Shown in pieces: positions 14,653 to 25,451 of a stretch of DNA of 37,347 bases (within the stretch, counting starts at the first letter, position 1; the number at the start of each line of letters is the position of its first letter). The stretch covers positions 1-37,347 of the forward strand of contig JAKOVI010000121.1 of NCBI GenBank assembly GCA_029782135.1, written 5' to 3'. The DNA is from Bacillota bacterium (GTDB taxonomy: Bacteria; Bacillota; UBA4882; UBA10575). The notes under the pieces were generated by a model. It ran no database searches and was not told the DNA's origin. It saw only the letters and a list, made by a program, of their open reading frames with translations. The position numbers were made by a program, and so were the translations under genes.

Positions 14653-16176
14653 TTAATCGGAGTCGCCGTTCCCGGAACCGCAGCCGGGGCAACCGTGATG
14701 ATGATTGTCACTGTCATTGCCGCCCGCGCTACTGAAATCCAAAGTATTACGCTTAAAGACTTCACACTGATGACACTTGGCCCGCTTCTCCATGACCGAG
14801 CCGGCCGGAATCCCTTCCCGTTGCAAGGTATTCGGAATCAGCCAACATTTTTCTTCCCTCGACTGGTAGGCCGGGCAATCAACCCAGTTACAGTCAAACA
14901 CCCGCCAGCAGCGTTCGAAATTGGAGATCACCTTAAACCGGCCAACCATCGATGTTAAGTGTTCAGCCATCTTCACCAGTTCGCTGGAGGACTTGGCGAG
15001 TTCTTCCATCGTCGCCCTTTGCTGCTCGGTCGCCGCCGCTACTTGTTGAGCGGCAGTGGCATTGCGCTGGGCGATCTCCTCCACGCCAGCCATCGTGCTG
15101 GTCATCTCCTCGCTACTGGCCGCTTGTTGCTGGGCGGCCGCCGCAATCTCCTGAATGGTCTGCACGGTTTGGGTGACCGAATCCATAATCGCCTTAAAGG
15201 CTTCGCTCGCCTGGTTGGCCAGCGCGGCACCTTCATCAACGACGATTTTCCCGGATTCCATCGCTTCCACCGCTGCCTTTGTCTCTTTTTGAATCTCGTC
15301 GATCATCTCAACGATCTGAATCGCCGATTCGGTCGTCTGCTCGGCCAGCGCCCGGACTTCGTCGGCGACCACGGAAAAGCCACGCCCGTGTTCACCGGCC
15401 CGCGCCGCCTCAATCGCCGCATTTAAGGCGAGCAGGTTGGTCTGGCGGGAGATCCCACGGATCACGTCGGTGATCTTCCCAATCTGTTGGGACTTGACGC
15501 CTAGGCGCCGGACCGTATCGGCGGAGGCGTCCACGGTGTCTTTCACGTTGAGGATCTTTTCCCGCACATTTTGGATGATATCTTCACCGGCTTTCGCCCG
15601 TTCGGAGGCTTTGGTTGAATGCGACGCCGCGCGTTGCGACTCCGCGGCGACCTCTTGCGCGGTAGAAGCCATCTGTTGCGCCGCCAGCGAGGACTGTTGC
15701 ACATGGTGGGATTGCTCCTCGGTTCCCTTGGCAATGATATCAATCGTACTGCTTACTTCTTGCGAGGAGAGGTTTGCTTCCTCCGCCATCGCCGACATAT
15801 TGTGGGCAGCCATCGCCAGTTTTTCGGCAGCATCGAGGTTTTCTTGGAGAATCCGCCGTAAATTTTCAATCATGTGATTGATATTATTGCCGAGGATCGT
15901 GAACTCATCACCGGTATTGAGCTCTACCTTCCCGCTGAGGTTATTCTCGGCAAGCTGTTCCGCGATTTTATTCAGGAAATAAATCGGTTTCAAGACTCTC
16001 TTGTTGAAAGAAGCATCGACCAATTTTATGTAAATAAGAAGGAATGCGATCTTAAATAAATATTGCAAAAAGGTACTTGCAATATAACGTTCAGTCAAAG
16101 CACTTAATACTAAGAGCCCTACACATGAGAAAAAGATCCGAATAAGAATGCGCTTCTTAATACTTGTAAACTTCAA
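14653..16176 (-). CDS. Methyl-accepting chemotaxis protein with a C-terminal two-CW cysteine domain
   Basis: A 507-aa chemoreceptor. Two hydrophobic segments lie close together (about residues 10-30 and 33-50), so there is almost no extracellular sensor domain. A HAMP-like linker follows (about 50-105), then a long coiled-coil signalling domain whose hairpin tip contains [31 protein letters not shown]. After it, residues about 420-480 carry [15 protein letters not shown], a further CW and CHQC. This pattern (two CW pairs plus extra cysteines) is found at the C-terminus of some receptors and may bind a metal or cofactor. The tail ends with HHH and CPGC. It starts at TTG with AGGAGGGG upstream and has a sigma-28 type promoter. 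Confidence 0.92.
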   Translation of the reverse strand: MKFTSIKKRILIRIFFSCVGLLVLSALTERYIASTFLQYLFKIAFLLIYIKLVDASFNKRVLKPIYFLNKIAEQLAENNLSGKVELNTGDEFTILGNNINHMIENLRRILQENLDAAEKLAMAAHNMSAMAEEANLSSQEVSSTIDIIAKGTEEQSHHVQQSSLAAQQMASTAQEVAAESQRAASHSTKASERAKAGEDIIQNVREKILNVKDTVDASADTVRRLGVKSQQIGKITDVIRGISRQTNLLALNAAIEAARAGEHGRGFSVVADEVRALAEQTTESAIQIVEMIDEIQKETKAAVEAMESGKIVVDEGAALANQASEAFKAIMDSVTQTVQTIQEIAAAAQQQAASSEEMTSTMAGVEEIAQRNATAAQQVAAATEQQRATMEELAKSSSELVKMAEHLTSMVGRFKVISNFERCWRVFDCNWVDCPAYQSREEKCWLIPNTLQREGIPAGSVMEKRAKCHQCEVFKRNTLDFSSAGGNDSDNHHHGCPGCGSGNGDSD

Positions 16177-16221
16177 GCGATCCCCTCCTAGTCGGCTTAT
16201 AAATCGATAATTCGAGAGAGA

Positions 16222-16292
16222 AATCTAGTTTCCTTCTTTTTCTAACGAGGAAACCACTTCGCGCCATTCTCGAACCGGGCGGTTTCCCTTCT
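16222..16292 (-). other. Structured chemoreceptor leader with competing hairpins
   Basis: In the roughly 180-nt 5' leader, GTGGTTTCC (reverse complement of the segment near 16249-16257) can pair either with the earlier GGGAAACC or with the later AGGAAACT. The two pairings exclude each other. It matches no riboswitch class I know. Confidence 0.35.
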
Positions 16293-16365
16293 ACCCGCTT
16301 TCCCCGGCTATCATTGAACTTGTTGGCCGAAGCTGCTTAAAGCAATTATCTCATTCCTTAAGTTG

Positions 16366-16392
16366 CTATCGGCAGAACAATCTGTTTTCTTA
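16366..16392 (-). promoter_or_regulatory. Sigma-28 (SigD/FliA) type promoter of the chemoreceptor gene
   Basis: Minus strand: TAAG (16389-16392), 15-nt spacer, GCCGATAG (16366-16373). The known motility consensus is TAAA-N15-GCCGATAA, so each half has one mismatch. This ties the receptor to the flagellar regulon. Confidence 0.75.
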
Positions 16393-16418
16393 ATAACAAT
16401 TTAAACCAAATAAATAAA

Positions 16419-16439
16419 AAACTCCCGATTGGGAGTTAG
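16419..16439 (-). terminator. Terminator of the glycolytic operon (after secG)
   Basis: AACTCCC-AATC-GGGAGTT followed by TTTTATTT on the minus strand. The 5' arm overlaps the secG stop codon. Confidence 0.88.
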
Positions 16440-16651
16440 ACCAGGTTTGCGATGATCGCCAGCAGGAAAAAGGCTACAGCCAAGCCGGCAGTCACTTTCT
16501 CTAAAAGAACCTCCAGCCCTTTATTTCTTCCGAAGAACGATTGCGAGCCTCCACCGATTGCCCCCAATCCTTCACCTTTACTTGGTTGGATCAGAACCAC
16601 GGCGATCAGCGCCAGCGATACGAGCAATAATAAAACTGAGAGAAAATTCAC
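16436..16651 (-). CDS. secG: Protein translocase subunit SecG
   Basis: A 71-aa membrane protein of the SecYEG channel. Two hydrophobic helices (about residues 3-20 and 50-70) flank a conserved loop with VLIQPSKGEGLGAIGGGSQSFFG. The start is GTG with GGGGGTG 5 nt upstream. secG commonly follows eno in Firmicutes, and here it ends the glycolytic operon. Confidence 0.95.
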   Translation of the reverse strand: MNFLSVLLLLVSLALIAVVLIQPSKGEGLGAIGGGSQSFFGRNKGLEVLLEKVTAGLAVAFFLLAIIANLV

Positions 16652-16765
16652 GTTTTCACCCCCGCTGGGTTTAATTACTTTTCTATTGTATCAGACTTTA
16701 CTTTCCCGCACAAGGACTTTGTAAGAAGAAACCCGCCCCCGCTAATGACGCTGGAGAAGAAAGGA

Positions 16766-16796
16766 CGGAAGGTTGACGAAGTCAACCTTCCGTATC
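16766..16796 (-). terminator. Strong hairpin between eno and secG
   Basis: Perfect 13-bp inverted repeat (ACGGAAGGTTGAC / GTCAACCTTCCGT) with a 3-nt loop. The minus-strand tail CCTTTCTTCT is only partly T-rich. It may cause partial termination or protect the eno mRNA 3' end. Confidence 0.55.
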
Positions 16797-16809
16797 GTAG
16801 TGCTAGGCA

Positions 16810-18135
<1,326 letters not shown>

Positions 18136-18164
18136 TTAAAAATGGATCTTTATTAGGTCAACGG

Positions 18165-19724
18165 TTAATTTGACTCGTGAACGATTAAGGATTCCCCGGT
18201 CATCTCCGCCGGCTTCTCTAAGCCCAACAGTTCGAGGACGGTCGGGGCGAGGTCAGCAAGGATCCCGTTGCGCAGGCTGACCTTATCCGGGCCGCGGTAC
18301 CCAATCAGCACCACCGGGGTGGGGAAAGTCGTATGCGCGGTCCAGGGCTGGCGGGTTCCGGGTTCAACCATCTGCTCCGCGTTCCCATGGTCGGCGGTGA
18401 CCAACACTGCGCCCCCGCGTTCGACAATCGCCGGGATCACCCGGGCCAGACAGGCATCGATCGTCTCAACCGCTTTAATCGCCGCCGCTTTGTTTCCGGT
18501 ATGCCCCACCATATCACAGTTGGCATAATTCATGATGATGACATCCAGTTCGCCGGTGGCAATCTCCTCCAAGGCCTTCTCCGTGACCTCCGGGGCGCTC
18601 ATCTCCGGTTGCATGTCGTAAGTAGGAACTTTCGGCGAAGGGACCAGAATCCGTTTTTCCCCCGGGAACGGCACCTCTTCGCCCCCGTTAAAGAAGTAAG
18701 TAACATGGGCATATTTCTCGGTTTCCGCGATCCGCAGCTGTTTCAAACCGAGCTTGCTCAGATACTCCCCAAGGATATTCCGCATCGCCTCTTCCGGCGG
18801 GAAGAGAAGCGGAACATCGAGCGTCTCATCATACTGGGTGAGACAGGCAAATTTTACCCCCAAAAAGCCCTGTTTCCGCTCGAACCCGGCGAACTCCGGA
18901 TCGACAAAAGCTCTCGTCAGTTCGCGCGCCCGGTCGGGCCGGAAATTAAAGAAAATAACCCCGTCACCCGGTTGCACCGTAGCGACCGGTTTTCCACCCT
19001 CCAGGAGCACGGTCGGGAGGACAAACTCATCGGTGATCCCGTTGGCGTAGGAAGCCTTGATCGCTGCCAACGCCGATTCAGCCGTTTCACCCTCCCCGTC
19101 GACCAGGGCGCGGTACGCCTTCTCCACCCGTTCCCAGCGTTTATCACGGTCCATCGCGTAGTAACGCCCCGCGATCGAGGCAATTTTACCGACGCCGATC
19201 TTTTTCAGCTCGGCCTCCAGTTCTTCCAGGTACTCGACGGCGCTCGCCGGCGGAGTATCCCGCCCGTCCAAAAAGGCATGGACAAAGATCTGCGCAATCC
19301 CCATCTCTTTGGCAATCCGGATAAACTGGTATAAGTGATCGGTATGACTATGCACGCCGCCCGGGGAGACCAGACCCATGAAGTGGAGGGGACGACCGCT
19401 CTCCTTTAAATAATTGATCAGTTCCAAAAAGACCGGGTTCTTTTTGATCTCCCCACTCTCCAGGGCTTTACTGATCCGCACCAAACTCTGGTAGACGACC
19501 CGCCCGGCGCCGATGTTCAGGTGTCCAACTTCGGAGGTCCCCATCTGCCCGGCAGGCAGGCCAACCGCCTCGCCTGAGGTTTCGACCAGCGCGCGCGGGT
19601 TTTCGTTCATCATCCGATCGAGAAAAGGAGTATTCGCTTCAAAAACAGCATTATCGCTAGTGTCGGGGTTGTAACCCCAACCGTCAAGGATGATTAAACC
19701 GACCGGCCTGTGTTTCAGCTCCAT
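18165..19724 (-). CDS. gpmI: 2,3-bisphosphoglycerate-independent phosphoglycerate mutase
   Basis: A 519-aa Mn-dependent enzyme converting 3-phosphoglycerate to 2-phosphoglycerate. The N-terminal LIILDGWGYN holds the first metal aspartate. GQMGTSEVGHLNIGAGR contains the phosphorylated serine. The FNFRPDRARELTRA and VTADHGNAEQM motifs give further substrate and metal ligands. Two ATGs compete: the one at 19730 touches the GGAGAG site, whereas the one at 19724 is 6 nt from it, so 19724 was chosen. It sits between tpiA and eno as in other Firmicutes. Confidence 0.96.
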   Translation of the reverse strand: MELKHRPVGLIILDGWGYNPDTSDNAVFEANTPFLDRMMNENPRALVETSGEAVGLPAGQMGTSEVGHLNIGAGRVVYQSLVRISKALESGEIKKNPVFLELINYLKESGRPLHFMGLVSPGGVHSHTDHLYQFIRIAKEMGIAQIFVHAFLDGRDTPPASAVEYLEELEAELKKIGVGKIASIAGRYYAMDRDKRWERVEKAYRALVDGEGETAESALAAIKASYANGITDEFVLPTVLLEGGKPVATVQPGDGVIFFNFRPDRARELTRAFVDPEFAGFERKQGFLGVKFACLTQYDETLDVPLLFPPEEAMRNILGEYLSKLGLKQLRIAETEKYAHVTYFFNGGEEVPFPGEKRILVPSPKVPTYDMQPEMSAPEVTEKALEEIATGELDVIIMNYANCDMVGHTGNKAAAIKAVETIDACLARVIPAIVERGGAVLVTADHGNAEQMVEPGTRQPWTAHTTFPTPVVLIGYRGPDKVSLRNGILADLAPTVLELLGLEKPAEMTGESLIVHESN

Positions 19725-19820
19725 TTCCATCTCTCCGTCCCATAAATTTCAGTGTCTCCAACCAAACCGGTTTAGTCTATGTTTTATGGCAAAAGAATGT
19801 CCGTCCCCGGATCGGTTTGC

Positions 19821-20579
19821 TCAAAAACCGGCAATCGCCAGAAACGAATCGACCTTGAGACTGGCGCCGCCGACCAGGGCGCCGTCAATCTCCGGTTGCG
19901 TCATAAACTCTTTAATATTCTCCGGCTTGACGCTTCCGCCGTATTGGATTCTCACCTGATCAGCCAGTTCTTGCCGGTATAACCGGGCAATCGTCTTCCG
20001 GATTAACCCAATCACCTGATTGGCATCCTCTCCGGTCGAGGAACGGCCGGTCCCAATAGCCCAGATCGGTTCATACGCGATCACAATCTGCGGGATCTCG
20101 GTAGCTTCCACCCCGGCCAGTGCCTTTTCCACCTGGGTGGCGACCAGGGTCTCGGTCTCCCCAGCCTCCCGCTGGGCCAAACTCTCCCCGACACAGATGA
20201 TCGGGCGCAGCCCATGAGCTAACGCGGCTTTCACTTTCTTGTTCACCGTTTCATCGGTCTCGCCGAAATACTGCCGACGCTCGGAATGGCCGATAATCAC
20301 ATACTGACAGCCCAAATCCCGGAGCATGACCGGAGAAACCTCCCCGGTATAGGCACCTTCCTCCTCCCAGAAAAGATCCTGGGCGCCAAGGCCGATCCCG
20401 CTCCCTTTCAGCACCTCGGCGACGGGTGCCAGCGCGGTAAACGGCGGGCAAACCACCACTTCCACCTGGCCGGTCGCTTTCAGTTTTTCTTTGATGCCGG
20501 TCACCAGTTCCCGCGCCTCCGGGATCGTTTTATACATCTTCCAGTTGCCGGCGATAATCGGTATGCGCACTTTTACCAC
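19821..20579 (-). CDS. tpiA: Triosephosphate isomerase
   Basis: A 252-aa TIM-barrel enzyme interconverting dihydroxyacetone phosphate and glyceraldehyde 3-phosphate. It has GNWKMYK near the N-terminus (catalytic lysine), IGHSERR (catalytic histidine), AYEPIWAIGTG (catalytic glutamate) and the phosphate-binding YGGSVKPEN followed by GALVGGASL. It starts at GTG only 3 nt after the pgk stop, so the two are tightly coupled. Confidence 0.97.
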   Translation of the reverse strand: MVKVRIPIIAGNWKMYKTIPEARELVTGIKEKLKATGQVEVVVCPPFTALAPVAEVLKGSGIGLGAQDLFWEEEGAYTGEVSPVMLRDLGCQYVIIGHSERRQYFGETDETVNKKVKAALAHGLRPIICVGESLAQREAGETETLVATQVEKALAGVEATEIPQIVIAYEPIWAIGTGRSSTGEDANQVIGLIRKTIARLYRQELADQVRIQYGGSVKPENIKEFMTQPEIDGALVGGASLKVDSFLAIAGF

Positions 20580-20582
20580 CTC

Positions 20583-21770
20583 TTAATTTTTCTCAGTGAG
20601 AGCTACCACGCCGGGCAACTGCTTCCCTTCGAGGAATTCCAGCGAAGCGCCGCCGCCGGTTGAAATATGGGTCATCTTTTCGGCAAAGCCCAATTGTTCG
20701 ACCGCCGCCGCCGAATCGCCGCCACCGACGATGGTAATGGCATCTGCTTCCGCCATCGCCTGCGCGATCCCATTGGTCCCCACCGCAAAGTCGGGGTTCT
20801 CAAAGACGCCCATCGGCCCGTTCCAGATCACCGTTTTCGCCTCTTTAATCGCCGCGGCAAACAGCTTCACCGTCTCCGGCCCGATATCAACGCCCATCAA
20901 GTCGGCCGGGATCGCATCAACCGGCACCATCTTCTTAACCGTCGGGTTCTTCAGATCATCGGTGACAACCACGTCAACCGGGAGTAACAGTTTGACGCCT
21001 TTCGCTCCCGCCTGGTCAATCATCTCTTTGGCAAACTCAATCCGTTCCGCATCGAGGAGCGATTTCCCGATCTCCAGGCCTTTCGCTTTAAGGAAGGTAA
21101 ATGCCATCCCCCCGCCGATGATGAGGGTATCAACTTTATTCAAGAGATTGGTAATGACGCCCAGTTTATCCTCGACCTTGGCGCCGCCCAGGATCGCGAC
21201 CAGCGGCCGCTCCGGATTGCTGATCGCTTTCCCCATGATCTCGAGTTCCTTCTCGATCAAATACCCGGCCGCCGCCGTCTTCAGGTATTTCGTTACCCCT
21301 TCGGTCGAAGCATGCGCCCGGTGGGCCGTGCCAAACGCGTCGTTCACATAAAGGTCGGCCAGTTCCGCCAGTTGCCGGGCAAACTCGGGATCATTCGCCG
21401 TTTCCTCTTTATAGAAGCGGACGTTTTCGAGGAGGAGAATATCGCCGTCAGTCATCGCCGCAACGGCCTTTTTAACCTCTTCCCCGATACAGTCATTGAC
21501 CTTGACTACCTTTTTCCCGATTAATTCTTCGAGCCGCCGAGCGATCGGGTCCATCCGCAGCCGGTCGTCAACCCCTTTCGGCCGGCCAAAATGGGAGACC
21601 AGGATCACCCGGCCGCCTTTCTCCGCCAGGTCTCTGATCGTCGGCAGCGCCGCTTTGATCCGGCGGTCATCGGTGATCTGCCCGGATGCATCGACCGGGA
21701 CATTAAAGTCTACCCGGACTAAGACTCGCTTTCCCTTAACCTCCAGGTCCTTAATGGTCATCTTTGCCAT
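20583..21770 (-). CDS. pgk: Phosphoglycerate kinase
   Basis: A 395-aa enzyme transferring phosphate from 1,3-bisphosphoglycerate to ADP. It has [10 protein letters not shown] near the N-terminus, HFGRPKG, the hinge region and the nucleotide loop [11 protein letters not shown], then [15 protein letters not shown]. The frame extends 6 codons upstream, but the ATG at 21770 has AAGGAG 9 nt before it and gives the normal protein start. It lies between gap and tpiA in the operon. Confidence 0.98.
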   Translation of the reverse strand: MAKMTIKDLEVKGKRVLVRVDFNVPVDASGQITDDRRIKAALPTIRDLAEKGGRVILVSHFGRPKGVDDRLRMDPIARRLEELIGKKVVKVNDCIGEEVKKAVAAMTDGDILLLENVRFYKEETANDPEFARQLAELADLYVNDAFGTAHRAHASTEGVTKYLKTAAAGYLIEKELEIMGKAISNPERPLVAILGGAKVEDKLGVITNLLNKVDTLIIGGGMAFTFLKAKGLEIGKSLLDAERIEFAKEMIDQAGAKGVKLLLPVDVVVTDDLKNPTVKKMVPVDAIPADLMGVDIGPETVKLFAAAIKEAKTVIWNGPMGVFENPDFAVGTNGIAQAMAEADAITIVGGGDSAAAVEQLGFAEKMTHISTGGGASLEFLEGKQLPGVVALTEKN

Positions 21771-21906
21771 CGTTCCACACTCCTTCATTCAATTATGTAC
21801 AGAGTCAAACAATGCTTTTTAAGGAGACATCAGGCCAGGGTGACCGGGGTCTTGCGCCCCGCCACCTTACAGTTTTTTATTTGCCGCCGCCTCCGGTCAG
21901 CCGTAA

Positions 21907-22956
21907 TTATAGTCCCTTCGCCGCCATGAAAGCTGCCAGATCGGCGACGCGGCACGAATAACCCCATTCATTGTCATACCAGGCAACAACTTTGATCAGG
22001 TTATCTTCGATCACCATCGTCGATAAACCGTCGACAATGGTAGAACGGGGATCACCGTTATAATCCGATGAAACCAGCGGCAATTCGTTATACCCCATGA
22101 TCCCTTTCATCGGTCCTTCACTGGCTTCCTTCAGGCCCTGATTGATCTCTTCCACGGTCACCGGCGACTTCGCCACCTCGGCCACGAAATCAACGACCGA
22201 AACATTCGGGGTCGGGACGCGCATCGCAAAACCGTTCAGTTTCCCCTTTAACTCGGGGAGCACCAGCGCCACCGCTTTTGCGGCACCGGTCGTTGTCGGA
22301 ATGATCGACAGCGCCGCCGCCCGCGCCCGCCGCAGATCACTGTGGGGGAGATCAAGTATCTGCTGGTCGTTGGTGTAACTGTGGACCGTCGTCATCAAGC
22401 CCCGCTTAATCCCGAACTTCTGGTGGAGAACCTTCGCTACCGGGGCCAGGCAGTTGGTCGTACAGGAAGCATTGGATACGACATGGTGGTTTGCCGGATC
22501 ATACTTGTCCTCATTGACACCCATGACAATCGTCAAGTCTTCGCCCTGGGCCGGTGCGGTAATAATCACCTTCTTGGCCCCGCCGCCGGTGATATGATTG
22601 ACCGCGCCCTTCACCGGCTTCCCTTTTTTATTGACGCCATCGTCTTTCACGGTAAAAATTCCTGTCGATTCGACCACAATTTCCACACCGTACTCGGACC
22701 AGGGGATGGCGGCGGGATCCTGGACGGAGAAGACTTTCACCTTCCGCCCGTCCACCACAATCTGATCCTCCGCGGCGCCAACCTCGGCCGCCAAGGGGCC
22801 ATGGACGGAGTCATACTTTAAGAGATGGGCTAAAGTCTTGGCATTGGTTAGATCATTCACCGCCACGACTTCCAGTTCCGGGTGGTACTGCTTAATCGCC
22901 CGGAAAACATTCCGCCCAATCCGTCCGAAGCCGTTAATTCCTATTTTAACACTCAT
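21907..22956 (-). CDS. gap: Glyceraldehyde-3-phosphate dehydrogenase, NAD type
   Basis: A 349-aa enzyme oxidising glyceraldehyde 3-phosphate to 1,3-bisphosphoglycerate. It has [14 protein letters not shown] at the N-terminus, the aspartate in VNDLTN that favours NAD, the active-site [13 protein letters not shown] and the C-terminal [12 protein letters not shown]. It is slightly longer than most bacterial versions because of an insertion around residues 105-120 ([13 protein letters not shown]). AGGGAGG lies just before the ATG. The genes downstream are pgk, tpiA, gpmI and eno. Confidence 0.97.
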   Translation of the reverse strand: MSVKIGINGFGRIGRNVFRAIKQYHPELEVVAVNDLTNAKTLAHLLKYDSVHGPLAAEVGAAEDQIVVDGRKVKVFSVQDPAAIPWSEYGVEIVVESTGIFTVKDDGVNKKGKPVKGAVNHITGGGAKKVIITAPAQGEDLTIVMGVNEDKYDPANHHVVSNASCTTNCLAPVAKVLHQKFGIKRGLMTTVHSYTNDQQILDLPHSDLRRARAAALSIIPTTTGAAKAVALVLPELKGKLNGFAMRVPTPNVSVVDFVAEVAKSPVTVEEINQGLKEASEGPMKGIMGYNELPLVSSDYNGDPRSTIVDGLSTMVIEDNLIKVVAWYDNEWGYSCRVADLAAFMAAKGL

Positions 22957-23206
22957 CGGTATCCTCCCTTTCCTTTGTTCATCAAACTCGTTTGCGCTGT
23001 CCTCTCAACCGGAAAAGCTTACGCCCAAGGATTATCTCCTCCCTTCGCCCAAAGAATACCAAGGCGGGTAATGGAAGAGAGCAACTGATCTTATCATTCC
23101 TTTCGCGTGAACGAGTTATTACGGCTAGGAAGGATTAAATCGCGCCTTCACAGCGGCAACAATTAAGAACCGCCCTGCGGGAAATCCTCTTTTCCAGAGA
23201 TTTCAT

Positions 23207-24187
23207 TTAGTAATCGTTCAGCTTAGGAGATTTTTTTCCTTCTCGCCCCAAAAATTGTTCGGCAAGATTTAACAATTTTCGCATCCGGTGATTAACTGCG
23301 GATTTACTAAGTGGAGGCGTCGAGAGCTCGCCCAACTCCCGCAAACTGACCTCCGGATGATCGAGGCGTAAATAAGCCAGCTCCTGCAGGGGAGCGGGGA
23401 GTTTTTCCAATACCCCCTTCGCCTTCAGCTCATTAATCACTTCAACCTGCTCCATCGCCGCCCGGACCGTCTTCCCCAGGTTCGCCGTCTCACAATTGAC
23501 CAACCGGTTGACTTCATTCCGCATCCCTTTAATGATCCGCACTTCCTCCATCTCCAAAAAAGCGGAATGGGCGCCGGTAAACGTGAGGAATTGGCCGATC
23601 GCATCAGCCTCTTTCAAGTAAACAAGGTATTCTTTCTCTTCTTTGCGCTGGGTTAGGCCGACTTTAAAACGGCAGAGATTCATCAGATAGTACAGGCCCA
23701 GGGCAAACTCTTCGTTCTCCGTCACAATCTCCAAGTGGTAACTGTTTTTCTGGGGATCGGTCACCGAACCGCGCGCCAAAAAGGCCCCCCGCAAAAAAGC
23801 GGCCCGGCAACAATCGCTCCGCACCAACTCGGAAGGAATACCGCTTTCCAAAGCGAGCCCGGGTGATAAGACATCCAACTCCGTCAACACTCTTTTCACT
23901 TCTTTACCGCCAAATAACTGTAATTTATAATAACGCCGGTTTAAACGCCCGGTCTCCTCGATGATAATCCGGCTGGGGATTTGAAAGTAATTCTTCAACA
24001 GCAGGTGAACTTTGCGCATAATCGCCGCGCTTTCACTCGTCACCGCGAGCACCACCACCCGGTTGGCCCGCAGATGGAGACTCCCGCTGGCGCGGATGAT
24101 CGCGGCCAATTCCGCTTTCATGCAACACCTTTTCTTTGGAAACCGGCGGGCCAGTTCTGCTTTGGTTCTCTGCGAAAAACTGTCCAT
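23207..24187 (-). CDS. whiA: WhiA sporulation/cell-division DNA-binding protein
   Basis: A 326-aa protein with an N-terminal LAGLIDADG-endonuclease-like fold without nuclease function (two halves; CCRAAFLRGAFLARGSV at about residues 125-141) and a C-terminal helix-turn-helix (LRELGELSTPPLSKSAVNHRM). WhiA controls cell division and sporulation in Gram-positive bacteria. The frame is open for 39 more codons upstream, but the ATG at 24187 has GGAGAG 7 nt upstream and gives the family length. It precedes gap by 250 nt, a common gene order. In that gap I see only weak hairpins and no confident promoter. Confidence 0.94.
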   Translation of the reverse strand: MDSFSQRTKAELARRFPKKRCCMKAELAAIIRASGSLHLRANRVVVLAVTSESAAIMRKVHLLLKNYFQIPSRIIIEETGRLNRRYYKLQLFGGKEVKRVLTELDVLSPGLALESGIPSELVRSDCCRAAFLRGAFLARGSVTDPQKNSYHLEIVTENEEFALGLYYLMNLCRFKVGLTQRKEEKEYLVYLKEADAIGQFLTFTGAHSAFLEMEEVRIIKGMRNEVNRLVNCETANLGKTVRAAMEQVEVINELKAKGVLEKLPAPLQELAYLRLDHPEVSLRELGELSTPPLSKSAVNHRMRKLLNLAEQFLGREGKKSPKLNDY

Positions 24188-24329
24188 TACTTTCTCTCCA
24201 CAATAATTATTAAAAGCCGGGTCCAGTTCCCGGTCAGGGGTTTCGACGATACCGGCGGGCATAATCCCGAAGCCGTTAAGTATATATATTTTAAAGATAA
24301 TCAACTATTCTTACAATCAGCCGGAGGGG

Positions 24330-24923
24330 GTGTTTGCGATCATCAACAAACTCTGGTTGGCCCTTTTTTTCCTCGGCTACCTCGTCGCCGGAGCGACCGG
24401 ACGGGTCGAAGAAACGACCATGGCTTTACTCCGTTCGATGGAGGGAAGTGTCAAGTTCAGCATCGGTATCATCGGCTTCCTGGCTTTCTGGTCCGGCATC
24501 CTCCGGATCGCCGAAGAGGCCGGGATGACGCGCTGGCTTGGCCGCGTCCTGCACCCCCTGCTCGCCCGCCTCTTTCCCAGGCTTCCCAAAGGGAGTCCCG
24601 CGCTGGGGTGCATCACCCTCAGCCTGGCCGCCAATCTCCTCGGCCTCAGCCATGCCGCCACCCCTTTGGGCATCAAGGCGATGTATGAATTGGAAAAGAT
24701 AAATCCCACCCCCGGGGAGATCTCGGACGAGATCGCCGTCTATCTTGGCCTCATCCTGGGGGGAATCTCCCTTATCCCCTCGACGATCATCGCCGTTCGG
24801 GCCCAGGCCGGTTCACAGTCCCCGTCATCGATTATCTTCCCCATGTTCCTGGCGACCCTGGTCGGAACCGGCGTCGCGCTCCTGGTCCATTTTATCATAA
24901 AAAAAACCCGAAAGGCGGGTTAG
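24330..24923 (+). CDS. spmA: Spore maturation protein A
   Basis: A membrane protein of about 197 aa in the nucleoside-recognition/gate domain family. SpmA and SpmB are needed for spore core dehydration in Bacillus and Clostridium. Motifs include SVKFSIGIIGFLAFWSGILRI, then SLAANLLGLSHAATPLG and GLILGGISLIPSTIIAVRA; four or so hydrophobic segments are visible. The start is uncertain: GTG at 24330 is only 2 nt from GGAGG, and no better ATG/GTG/TTG lies nearby in frame. It is divergent from whiA, with 142 nt between. spmB follows directly. Confidence 0.93.
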   Translation: MFAIINKLWLALFFLGYLVAGATGRVEETTMALLRSMEGSVKFSIGIIGFLAFWSGILRIAEEAGMTRWLGRVLHPLLARLFPRLPKGSPALGCITLSLAANLLGLSHAATPLGIKAMYELEKINPTPGEISDEIAVYLGLILGGISLIPSTIIAVRAQAGSQSPSSIIFPMFLATLVGTGVALLVHFIIKKTRKAG

Positions 24924-24929
24924 TAAAGC

Positions 24930-25451
24930 ATGAAGTTTCTCTCGGAATGGGCAATCCCCTTGTTCATCCTTTTAGTCCTGGCCGGCGGGGAGTATAAAGG
25001 CGTGAAAGTTTACGAAACCTTCCTCCAGGGCGCTGAGGAAGGTCTTAAAACCGGCATCCGTCTGCTCCCCATTTTCCTGGCGATCTTCGGCGGAATCGCC
25101 GTCTTCAGGGCTTCCGGGGCTTTGGATTTTCTCTGCCGGCTCTGCGCACCGCTCGGCAACCTGCTCCAGATACCCCAGGAGATTCTCCCCCTGGGACTGA
25201 TCAAACCGCTCTCCGGCTCCGGCACGCTCGGTCTGATGATCGACCTGGTGCAAAAACACGGCCCCGATTCCTTGATCGGGACAATGGCCGCCCTCGTCGC
25301 CGGCTGTTCGGAAACGACCTTTTATGTCTTAACCGTCTACCTGGGGGCGATAAAGATCAACCGCCCGAAACATCTGTTGCTGATGGGCTTACTGGGCGAC
25401 TTGGCCGCCTTTCTGACCGCGGTCTTTATAGCCCGGTGGATTCTAGGATAG
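24930..25451 (+). CDS. spmB: Spore maturation protein B
   Basis: A 173-aa membrane partner of SpmA with the same gate-type fold. It has GLKTGIRLLPIFLAIFGGIAVFRASGALD, then GLIKPLSGSGTLGLM and AGCSETTFYVLTVYLGAI, which are typical of the family. It starts 6 nt after spmA, so the two are co-transcribed. The last 26 bases overlap the 3' end of the convergent divIVA gene, and no terminator is seen. Confidence 0.94.
   Translation: MKFLSEWAIPLFILLVLAGGEYKGVKVYETFLQGAEEGLKTGIRLLPIFLAIFGGIAVFRASGALDFLCRLCAPLGNLLQIPQEILPLGLIKPLSGSGTLGLMIDLVQKHGPDSLIGTMAALVAGCSETTFYVLTVYLGAIKINRPKHLLLMGLLGDLAAFLTAVFIARWILG

Noticed and set aside
18333-19334. 333-codon open frame on the plus strand
   Set aside because: It is antisense to gpmI, which has all its catalytic motifs. 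The long frame results from codon bias in GC-rich DNA.
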